Source of the DNA: CAYZGU01 sp964478165
GTDB lineage: Bacteria > Poribacteria > WGA-4E > JAJDTR01
Length of the DNA: 64,000 bases
Assembly (NCBI GenBank): GCA_964478165.1
Contig: CAYZGU010000026.1
Span: 1 to 64,000 of the forward strand
Reading direction: 5' to 3'
Shown in pieces: positions 57,432 through 64,000 of the stretch; within the stretch, counting starts at the first letter, position 1; every line of letters begins with the position of its first letter. Below the pieces are notes generated by a model. The model was not told where the DNA came from. It saw only the letters and a list, made by a program, of their open reading frames with translations, and made no database searches. Made by a program: the position numbers and the translations under genes.

Positions 57432-57991
57432 GGATTTCCCCCCGTGTTCCATCGCCTAGACCTACGCCTAGGGCAAGTTCCGTCCAATCTCACTCGGTTC
57501 TGCCAGTCGTTATCCGAAGGACCAATCATATACAATGCTATAGACCAGCTCAGCTTCGAGACACTCTCTCAGTTTTCGCGAATCCTAATGTACTGTACGC
57601 TGAAAAAAGGATAATTCCGATAAAATGAACGCTACAGGTTGTACCTCCACGATCAACCGTATGCCGCTTACCCACGCCGTACTTAAGAATCTGAGATAGC
57701 AACAGCTATCCACCCCAGATTAATGAAAGACAGAAACGGGTCCTCCCAGAGCAAAATGGCCCCTAATCGACCCTAACAGAGGGGGAAGTCTCGCAAGATT
57801 TGGAATCCCAAGCGCAAGGCCAACGCCAAATCGCATTGCGCATTCGGAAGGATAGAACAAATCAGACTAGATTAAGAATTGAATGCCACAATATCTCTCG
57901 AAAACAGAAAGCCAAAAGCATAAAGCGTTCGTCAAAACACTCCTACCTATTGAACCCAAGCGAGATGGCTCCTTTGTGTCACTTACTCATC

Positions 57992-58017
57992 CCTGGGCAT
58001 TAAACCTGGGCATTAAA
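57992..58017. repeat. Perfect tandem duplication, 2 x 13 bp
   Basis: CCTGGGCATTAAA at 57992-58004 is repeated exactly at 58005-58017, in non-coding DNA. Confidence 0.9.
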
Positions 58018-58235
58018 CAGAGAATTGGTTCAATACAACTTCGTCATCATGATAAGGTGAAGCGCTCTGCAATCAAGGTCCCACGGTAAAACGGTCCACC
58101 AACCGGCGGTTTACCTACGGACATGGCCAGAGTATGGCTTTGAAGATCAATCATATCCACAGCGCGTTCAGCTGCCGCGGAACATTCGGATAACCAAACA
58201 CAAATCCTAAGAGCAAATAAGCACAAACCCTAGGA

Positions 58236-58252
58236 GCGGCAGTTTATGCCGC
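58236..58252 (-). terminator. Hairpin downstream of the CoA-ligase operon
   Basis: GCGGCA/TGCCGC, perfect 6-bp arms with a 5-nt loop, 48 bp after the last gene of the six-gene minus-strand run. It could end the operon, but no U-tract follows. Confidence 0.35.
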
Positions 58253-58299
58253 ACATGTAATCGTTTTCTTGCTCACGTGGTGTTTTTTGAATCGAGTCG

Positions 58300-59592
58300 C
58301 TATCGATGATCGGCGAATCGCTTTGCCTTCAGCTCAAATCGGGGCAATGTACCGGAATCGACGACCGTCACCGAAACCCGAAGGCCCAGAACTTCGTGAA
58401 CATCCTTTATTAGATCGGCAGCAACATCATTGGCATCCGCGCTGCTAATTTCCAATTTTACCTCCATCTCATCCAGTGCACCGCGGCGATAAATGTCCAC
58501 TGCAAACTCAACGACCTGCGGAAATCGACGTACGATGTTTTCAACCGTACTTGGGTAAACATTTACCCCGCGAATAATCATCGCCTCATCGACGCGTCCA
58601 ATTACGCCATCCTCTGCGCGGAAAAATGTCCGTCCGCATTCACACAGATCGGTCTGTAATCTTACATAGTCGCCCGTCCGGTAACGAAGCACCGGCATAC
58701 CAATTCGCCCCAAATTCGTAATAACCAGTTCACCCTCCTCAGCAGACCTACCCGTGACAGGATTAACCACCTCGCAGATGAATTCACTCTCGTTCAGATG
58801 GACCCCTGCCTGCGCCTGACACTCAAACCCCCACGCACCAACCTCTGTTGCGCCGACGTGATCGTAGCAGTTCGCTCCCCAGGCATTTTCGATGCGATGT
58901 TTTGTCGATGGTATGCTGGCTCCTGGTTCCCCGGCGTGGATTGTGGTGCGCACATTTAAGGTCGCAATGTCGATTCCCTCTAACTGGGCGACCTCTGCAA
59001 GATGAAGGGCATAAGTGGGAGTACAAATTAAGACAGAAATGTCGTTGAACTGAATTGCTCTCAATCGTTGAAGGGAAGTCATTCCTCCGCCGGGAATGGT
59101 CAATGCACCGAGTTGCGCTGCAGCTTCATACGCAGTCCAAAAACCGATAAAAGGACCAAAGGAGAATGCGAAGAATATGCGGTCACTCCGATTCACATCC
59201 GCACCCCTATACACCGTTTCCCAGCATCGCAACCACCAATTCCAACTCTCCGCAGTGTCAAGCCAGCGCATCGGCATACCGCTAGTGCCAGACGTCTGAT
59301 GAATACGAACGTACTGGCTCTTAGGGAATGTAAGATTAGTTCCGTAGGGTGGATGGTCAGTCTGATCTTTGGAGAGCTCGTCCTTTGTAGTAAAGGGCAA
59401 TTGCTGATATTCGTCAAGATTGGTGAGTCCATCAGCTTCAAATAGCCCTGCTTCATTCAATTTCCGTCTATAAAGAGCGTTATTATTTAGAACCGACGAT
59501 AGCATGAGTTCCAACTTCTCCAACTGAACTTTTATCAAGCGCTCCCTATCAATCGTTTCAATCACGGACGCGACACCGATTTTTGTCTCCAT
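58300..59592 (-). CDS. Phenylacetate-CoA ligase-like adenylate-forming enzyme
   Basis: 430 aa, the usual PaaK length. ATP loop TSGTSGMP (100-107), SFGPFIGFW, YDHVGATEVG (adenine-binding), RYRTGDY and a C-terminal lid GRVDEAMIIRGVNVYPSTVE. C-E-C-G-R before the lid matches PaaK-type proteins. It should activate an aryl- or other carboxylic acid to a CoA thioester; no phenylacetate catabolic genes are near, so the substrate is open. It is the last gene of a run with Fe-ADH, propeller, radical SAM, kelch and HAD genes. Confidence 0.9.
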   Translation of the reverse strand: METKIGVASVIETIDRERLIKVQLEKLELMLSSVLNNNALYRRKLNEAGLFEADGLTNLDEYQQLPFTTKDELSKDQTDHPPYGTNLTFPKSQYVRIHQTSGTSGMPMRWLDTAESWNWWLRCWETVYRGADVNRSDRIFFAFSFGPFIGFWTAYEAAAQLGALTIPGGGMTSLQRLRAIQFNDISVLICTPTYALHLAEVAQLEGIDIATLNVRTTIHAGEPGASIPSTKHRIENAWGANCYDHVGATEVGAWGFECQAQAGVHLNESEFICEVVNPVTGRSAEEGELVITNLGRIGMPVLRYRTGDYVRLQTDLCECGRTFFRAEDGVIGRVDEAMIIRGVNVYPSTVENIVRRFPQVVEFAVDIYRRGALDEMEVKLEISSADANDVAADLIKDVHEVLGLRVSVTVVDSGTLPRFELKAKRFADHR

Positions 59593-59612
59593 ATATCTGA
59601 GGCTGTCACCTA

Positions 59613-60278
59613 TTAGAGCATGTTACTCTTTAACTCATTAGCAAGTCTCTTTATCGATAATTCAGCCAGCGAAGACACCTTCAGGTCAGCCAGATCGAGC
59701 GACAAATATTGGGTCAATGCATTTGGCACCGCCACGCAGAAAATCCCAGCCCGTTTGGCTGCCACAACACCGTTAAGTGAATCTTCCAGGACAACTGCCT
59801 CCTGCCGTCCTACATTTAAATCTTCTAACGATTCCAGAAACAAGGCGGGATCAGGCTTTACGTTTTCCACGTCTTCAGCGCATTTTATGGTACTGAAGTG
59901 GGTTTCAAGTTCGAAACGAGAAAGATGATCGACCACCCAACTTCTCGGCGAACTGGAGGCAACCGCGAGTTTCAGTCCCAGCTTCTCTGCCTCTGAAATT
60001 CTATCCCGGACACCCGGAAGAATCGACTGAGCCTCCATCAGTTCGGAAACACGTTCCCTCCGTATTTCATGAATGACGTCTCGATTAACAGAAACTTGCA
60101 GTTGGTCTTCCAAATTAGCACAAGGATCAAAAGCATCGGCCGTACCAATACATGTCAACCATTTTGACAAGGAAAGCGAACAACCATAGCTCTGATAAAT
60201 TTCTTGCCACGATTGATAAACGGGGCTTTCCGTATCAAGAATGAGTCCATCGAAGTCGAAAATTAGAGCTTTAATCAT
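59613..60278 (-). CDS. HAD-superfamily hydrolase, beta-phosphoglucomutase-like subfamily
   Basis: 221 aa. Catalytic Asp8 and Asp10 in FDFDGLILDTESPVY, a helical cap (about 15-85), motif II VASSSPRSW, motif III lysine in VKPDPALF and motif IV VVLEDSLNGV. Cytosolic phosphatase or phosphomutase of unknown substrate. Its ATG follows the kelch stop by a single base, and the CoA-ligase gene starts 20 bp after its stop. Confidence 0.93.
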   Translation of the reverse strand: MIKALIFDFDGLILDTESPVYQSWQEIYQSYGCSLSLSKWLTCIGTADAFDPCANLEDQLQVSVNRDVIHEIRRERVSELMEAQSILPGVRDRISEAEKLGLKLAVASSSPRSWVVDHLSRFELETHFSTIKCAEDVENVKPDPALFLESLEDLNVGRQEAVVLEDSLNGVVAAKRAGIFCVAVPNALTQYLSLDLADLKVSSLAELSIKRLANELKSNML

Positions 60279-60279
60279 G

Positions 60280-61305
60280 TCACCGTGTCTTGATTTTTCC
60301 CCAAACCTCGGGAAGCTGTCCCCATGACATTATCGAGGATTCAATGAGTTCAGCACCATACCCTTCAACCGTTAATAGAATATCTGGCCCAGTGTTTTCC
60401 GCGACCCCACCAATGGCATAAATTTCGCCCTTTATAACGGCCGAATCCAAAAAGACACGTGGAGTAGGCATGCTTATCCTTGACTGCCACGTGTCAGTTT
60501 CTGGATGGTATTCCTCTACTGCTCGAAGACCAGGCCCCTGTACATACGGGGTCCCTCCGATAGCGTAAATTCTTCCGTTAACAGCATCACCTGCGAAACC
60601 CGTTCTTCCGGTTGGCATCTTCGTTTTGAGCGTCCATACGTCCACCAGTGGGTCGTATTCTTCGACAACCGAAAGCACCGGTCCCTGAACTGCCGATACT
60701 CCACCAATAACATAGATTCTTCCATTGACCACGGCAACGCCCATACCTGACCTCGGATTGGGCATGTCGGATTTCTTAATCCATGTATTAGTTACCGTAT
60801 TGTATTCTTCAACGGACCCAAGAACCGGTCCCATGTTAGTCTGAATCCCACCTACTGCGTAAATTTTGCCGTTAACCACGGCTGTGGAAAATAGCACGCG
60901 TGCAGTCGGCATGTCGGATTTCTGTTCCCACGTGCCGGTCACAGGATCGTAGGCCTCGACAGTCGGAAGGGCGGGCTGATTATCCGTCCAGCCACCTATG
61001 GCATAGATCCTCCCGCTGACAACCGCCGTGGATAGTCCCGCCCGCGCAGTTGGCATGTCGGTCCTCTCACTCCAAGTATCTGATGCCGCATCATACCCTT
61101 CTACTGTCCGCATAACACGCACCAGCATGCCACCAATCACATAAACCACTCCATTGACTGCACTTGCGGAGAAGAATTGTCTCGGTCCCATCATATCAGC
61201 CTTCTGGGACCATTGGCCCACTCCTGTAGCGCCTATCTTCGGCACGACCACAAGCACACTAAACAGCAATAGATGGACATACAAGAAACTCCGCCGCAGA
61301 TTCAT
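60280..61305 (-). CDS. Secreted kelch-repeat beta-propeller protein
   Basis: 341 aa from the ATG at 61305 (GGAG 7 nt upstream; a TTG extends the ORF to 61326). N-terminal signal peptide (RRSFLYVHLLLFSVLVVV). Six kelch blades, each with a YxIGG core (YVIGGM, YAIGGW, YAVGGI, YVIGGV, YAIGGT, YAIGGV), R-x-x-F/L...AVV...G-I and W repeats, making a complete six-bladed propeller. Probably periplasmic or surface-exposed, for protein or sugar binding. Lies between the radical SAM and HAD genes on one transcript. Confidence 0.92.
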   Translation of the reverse strand: MNLRRSFLYVHLLLFSVLVVVPKIGATGVGQWSQKADMMGPRQFFSASAVNGVVYVIGGMLVRVMRTVEGYDAASDTWSERTDMPTARAGLSTAVVSGRIYAIGGWTDNQPALPTVEAYDPVTGTWEQKSDMPTARVLFSTAVVNGKIYAVGGIQTNMGPVLGSVEEYNTVTNTWIKKSDMPNPRSGMGVAVVNGRIYVIGGVSAVQGPVLSVVEEYDPLVDVWTLKTKMPTGRTGFAGDAVNGRIYAIGGTPYVQGPGLRAVEEYHPETDTWQSRISMPTPRVFLDSAVIKGEIYAIGGVAENTGPDILLTVEGYGAELIESSIMSWGQLPEVWGKIKTR

Positions 61306-61354
61306 ACCATTCTCCGCTATAACCAACCATTACTGTTAATTCATGCTCCCCACA

Positions 61355-62701
61355 CTACGTATACCGCGCATTCTTATATTTACTGGCGTAGAATTCTGGC
61401 AGAAATGAATCAACCTGGAATAATCCTTTTTGTGTTAGAGTAACACTACTCTCATCAAAGGTCAGAAATCCCTGGTCACGAAGTTCATCGAAGATTGAAG
61501 CGAACCGGCTCACCAAATTCGGTCCTGATAAATCACGGAATGAGTCCGCCTCTATGCGCCCTAACTTCAATTGTAGAATCATCTCGCGCGTGAATCGTTC
61601 GTGCGGCGTGGCACAAAATGCTCGGCCCAACGGCATTTGAGAGTCCTTAATCAGGCCAACGTATTTATCCCAACTCGCCACATTCTGAAAATGAGTACCA
61701 TTAATGTGCGAAAAGGAAGCAACTCCTGTACCCAGCATGTCGTTTCCACGCCAGACCGAATCTCGATAGACAAACCGATGGGGATTGTCTCTTTTTATCA
61801 TTGTATAAGCACTGGACAACTCGTACCCAGCGGAAGAGAACTGTTCAAAGGCATAGGAATGCCATTGACGTTTGGTTTTCCAGCCGACTACAGCCACGTC
61901 TTTTCCGTTGAGAACGTCTCTTGAATACAAGGCATTAAACGGCAATTCCATCTGATATACAGTAATACTATCGGGATCCAGATCAATGCTTTTTTCGACA
62001 GTCTCGCGCCAACTCCCCCACGTTTCACCAACCATTCCGGCAATTAGGTCTATGTTCACTTGATCGAAATCAAGTTCCTTAATCCAGGGCATTACCTCAA
62101 CCACCTCTTTGGACAGATGTGCTCTGCCGTTTTCGGACAAGATTTCATCGTTGAAATTTTCAACGCCAAGACTCAATCGCGTAACACCAATGCCTTTGAT
62201 AGCCTCCAATTTCGTTTGCGTCAGAGTACCGGGTTCACACTCAAAAGTGACTTCCTCAGCCGTATCCCATGGGATTATGGCTCTAACTTGCTGCACAAAT
62301 GCTGTCAAATGCTTTGCGCTAATGTACGAGGGAGTACCCCCACCGAAATAGACAAATGCTAAAGGCCTTCCTCGAATAGCGGCCACCTCACTGTAAAGTT
62401 CAATCTCTTTCGTTAGAGCATCAAGATAGGTCTGAATGTCAGAACTATTTTTATCGGTAAACACCCGAAAGTAACAGAATTTGCATCGCTTTCGGCAAAA
62501 CGGAATATGCAGGTACAAACCCAACGTGGCCTCAGAAGAGGGCGCGGAACTTAAAACATGAGTTGCCTGGGGAATGGTCGCCTTATCCCAAAAGGAATAG
62601 GGTGGGTAGTTCGAAACAAATACACTCCCAACTTCGGCCTTCTCGGAAGTCTGGCGTGTCGTCCTCAGTTGTCGTTTATCCACCGTTAGCTGGTCAATCA
62701 T
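61355..62701 (-). CDS. Radical SAM protein, HemN/HemW-like (coproporphyrinogen-oxidase family)
   Basis: 448 aa from the ATG at 62701 with AAGGGAAG upstream. The 4Fe-4S motif is C69-x3-C73-x2-C76-Y-F; SAM-binding GGGTPS (120-125), CEPGTL, RLSLGVENF and NIDLIAGMVGE follow in HemN order, and a C-terminal HemN-like helical domain with REMILQLKLGRI. An 60-residue N-terminal extension with YPPYSFWD precedes the barrel. HemN-like proteins include heme chaperones, decarboxylating oxidases and class C methyltransferases or cyclopropanases; context with an alcohol dehydrogenase and CoA ligase does not suggest heme synthesis. It begins 7 bp after the propeller stop. Confidence 0.9.
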   Translation of the reverse strand: MIDQLTVDKRQLRTTRQTSEKAEVGSVFVSNYPPYSFWDKATIPQATHVLSSAPSSEATLGLYLHIPFCRKRCKFCYFRVFTDKNSSDIQTYLDALTKEIELYSEVAAIRGRPLAFVYFGGGTPSYISAKHLTAFVQQVRAIIPWDTAEEVTFECEPGTLTQTKLEAIKGIGVTRLSLGVENFNDEILSENGRAHLSKEVVEVMPWIKELDFDQVNIDLIAGMVGETWGSWRETVEKSIDLDPDSITVYQMELPFNALYSRDVLNGKDVAVVGWKTKRQWHSYAFEQFSSAGYELSSAYTMIKRDNPHRFVYRDSVWRGNDMLGTGVASFSHINGTHFQNVASWDKYVGLIKDSQMPLGRAFCATPHERFTREMILQLKLGRIEADSFRDLSGPNLVSRFASIFDELRDQGFLTFDESSVTLTQKGLFQVDSFLPEFYASKYKNARYT

Positions 62702-62708
62702 TCTTCCC

Positions 62709-63866
62709 TTAGTCTCCAAAACAGTAGAAGTTTCCGTTATCCGAACCGATTAAAAGCTTGCCAGCAGAAACGCTCGGAGATGCTATAATCGCTGAACCAG
62801 TTACGAACTCCCAAACCTTCTCACCCGAGCTAATGTTCAGCGAGTATATCACGCCAGCTGTTGTTGCAAAATACACGCGGCCATGAACAATTACGGGCGA
62901 AGAGTCAACACGTGCTTGGGCGGCAAAAGTCCACACGCTCTCACCCGTTCGCGGGTTGAGGGCGTGAATCATCTTGTCTCGCCCACCGACGATGACTACG
63001 GTCTCACTCACAGCCGCCGAAGCATAAAATGGAAATTGGTAATGCTCATGTTCGTAACGCCAAAGCATCTTCGCGTTCTGAAGATCAACCGCCACAACCT
63101 GACTGGCAAATGTCCCGACATAGGCTGTGTTCTTAAGAACCGCGGCGCTCGCGGCAACATAGCTTCCGAGCTTAATCTTCCTTTTTTCATCGCCATTCTC
63201 CAAGCTGACTAAGCGCATATAACTATCACACCCCATAATGACCGCAGTTTCACTAGTAATGGACGGTGTGCTATGAACGTACCCCTCGGTTTCGATCTTC
63301 CAGATTAAGCTTCCATTAGTCGTATCCAGACAATATATCCACTGATCATAAGAACCAAACAAAACACGATTTACAGCAACATTTGCGGATGAGACGATCT
63401 CAGCATCAGTTTGAAAAATCCATCTAGCTTCACCAGTTCGAACATCTATCGAGTGGAAAACCCCTGCTCCATCACCAAAGTACACCGAATCTTTGGACAC
63501 TGCTGGCGAAGAGTTTATCTCGTCCAGCGCCTGATATTTCCATTTGAGTTTGCCGGTGTCGAGGATTACCGCATATAGATAGCCATCCCGCGCGCCAAAG
63601 TACGCTACCCCCTTAGAGATGGCCGCCGTCGATTCAATACCGTCTCCTGCTTCAAATGTCCAGAGCAGCTGAAGGTTTTCGGGCAACGCGCTAGTGGACA
63701 CACCGGTCAGTTGTCGATTACCACGAAAGCTAGGCCAATCTTCTGCACGAGCTTCGTGCTGTCCATGAATAGCGATTAGAACATACATCAGAAAAACACG
63801 AAAGATGACACGTGAGGAGCATCGGGCAATTCGAAATCGAGTACAACTTTTAGTATGCCAGTTCAT
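62709..63866 (-). CDS. Secreted PQQ-like (BamB-type) beta-propeller protein
   Basis: 385 aa with a signal peptide after a basic N-terminus (FRVFLMYVLIAIHG, cleavage near ARA-ED). Seven to eight blades with the W-x-f...G...S-P-A-V...VYFG...G-x-L-Y-A-L-D...G pattern (for example SSPAVSKDSVYFGDGAG and SVWTFAAQARVDSSPVI). Dehydrogenase catalytic residues of true quinoproteins are absent, so it is a structural or binding propeller. The ATG at 63866 overlaps the end of the Fe-ADH gene by 17 bp, so the two are translationally coupled. Confidence 0.9.
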   Translation of the reverse strand: MNWHTKSCTRFRIARCSSRVIFRVFLMYVLIAIHGQHEARAEDWPSFRGNRQLTGVSTSALPENLQLLWTFEAGDGIESTAAISKGVAYFGARDGYLYAVILDTGKLKWKYQALDEINSSPAVSKDSVYFGDGAGVFHSIDVRTGEARWIFQTDAEIVSSANVAVNRVLFGSYDQWIYCLDTTNGSLIWKIETEGYVHSTPSITSETAVIMGCDSYMRLVSLENGDEKRKIKLGSYVAASAAVLKNTAYVGTFASQVVAVDLQNAKMLWRYEHEHYQFPFYASAAVSETVVIVGGRDKMIHALNPRTGESVWTFAAQARVDSSPVIVHGRVYFATTAGVIYSLNISSGEKVWEFVTGSAIIASPSVSAGKLLIGSDNGNFYCFGD

Positions 63867-64000
63867 AGAGTCGAAGCAATTCCATTTCGTTCACGGGACG
63901 CGGATTAAATTTGCCTGTCCATTGTTTCGCGGCCTCCGCCGCGAGTCTTGGAAAATCCTCCCGACGAACGTCCAAATCCCGTAACCGCTCTTCAAGCCCC
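63850..64000 (-). CDS. C-terminal end of an iron-containing alcohol dehydrogenase (5' part off window)
   Basis: 49 codons are visible before a TAA at 63850-63852. The text EERLRDLDVRREDFPRLAAE, then QWTGKFNPRPVNEMELLRLY, is the conserved C-terminus of group III Fe-ADHs (A-x-QWT-x-x-FNPRPV...LY). Such enzymes oxidise or reduce primary alcohols/aldehydes with NAD(P). The catalytic part lies outside the window. Overlaps the propeller gene start. Confidence 0.85.
   Translation of the reverse strand, partial: GLEERLRDLDVRREDFPRLAAEAAKQWTGKFNPRPVNEMELLRLYELAY

Larger units (their letters stand above)
57432..58299. other. Non-coding stretch
   Basis: 868 bp without a supported gene. It contains a perfect 13-bp tandem duplication (57992-58017) and a 6-bp hairpin (58236-58252) after the CoA-ligase gene. 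Confidence 0.55.

Noticed and set aside
1..64000. tRNA or rRNA genes, CRISPR arrays, insertion sequences, prophage
   Set aside because: No cloverleaf with a GTTCGAATC arm, no rRNA segments, no spaced direct repeats and no transposase, integrase or phage-like genes were seen on either strand.

Overview
The window looks like a chromosomal segment of an uncultured, Gram-negative-type bacterium with moderate GC. Its gene set combines corrinoid C1 chemistry (MTHFR fused to a MetV domain, a corrinoid protein, a RACo-type activator), secreted propeller proteins (kelch, NHL, PQQ-like), DUF1080, a dockerin-bearing metalloprotease and TAXI-TRAP transport. I would first compare it with sponge-associated or marine lineages such as Candidatus Poribacteria or Latescibacterota. 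That placement is inference from gene content; no rRNA or tRNA gene is visible in the window. By my sum of gene lengths about 72 % is protein-coding, with many 0.3-1.8 kb gaps that hold gene remnants, short tandem duplications and isolated hairpins, so the genome appears to be decaying.

Layout. 1-8482 (minus strand): MTHFR-MetV, RACo-like reactivase, corrinoid protein, then malate dehydrogenase, isocitrate dehydrogenase and citrate synthase: C1-transfer genes next to a TCA block. 9952-11270: plsC and cmk, translationally coupled. 11435-13174: an orphan fused iron-type ABC permease. 14348-17365: miaA, an FGE-fold protein without the catalytic cysteine pair, and an NtrC-type sigma54 activator. 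17366-22642: a graveyard with a possible nuclease remnant, a D-cysteine desulfhydrase pseudogene and an amidohydrolase pseudogene, around one intact thioredoxin-reductase-like flavoprotein. 23165-26937: dockerin metalloprotease, a tail-anchored charged protein and a cyclophilin-like protein. 27049-33616 (plus strand): aldo/keto reductase, TypA, a class II terpene cyclase and a TIGR04283-like glycosyltransferase. 33925-37553 (minus): type-2 IleS preceded by a self-contained promoter / small ORF / terminator unit. 38891-46433 (minus): DppA-like binding protein, NHL propeller, an MlrC-family remnant and PEP carboxylase. 47757-51942 (plus): polyprenyl synthase, class II aldolase, dipeptide-epimerase-like enolase and an SDR. 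51971-55707 (minus): TAXI receptor, DUF1080 and TRAP fusion permease. 56160-57431: halogenase/geranylgeranyl-reductase-like flavoprotein. 58300-64000 (minus): a tight six-gene run of Fe-alcohol dehydrogenase, PQQ-like propeller, HemN-like radical SAM, kelch, HAD phosphatase and phenylacetate-CoA-ligase-like enzyme.

How they fit together. The C1 module should move methyl groups through a corrinoid protein to tetrahydrofolate and MTHFR, but the substrate-specific methyltransferase is not in the window. The TCA enzymes and PEP carboxylase supply central carbon. Polyprenyl synthase, class II cyclase and the GGR-like flavoprotein are scattered parts of a terpenoid pathway. The most unusual items are the six-gene Fe-ADH/propeller/radical-SAM/CoA-ligase operon, the small Cys-rich ORF unit upstream of ileS, the DUF1080 gene inside a TAXI-TRAP operon, and the set of long-armed intergenic hairpins whose G-U wobbles point to function as RNA.
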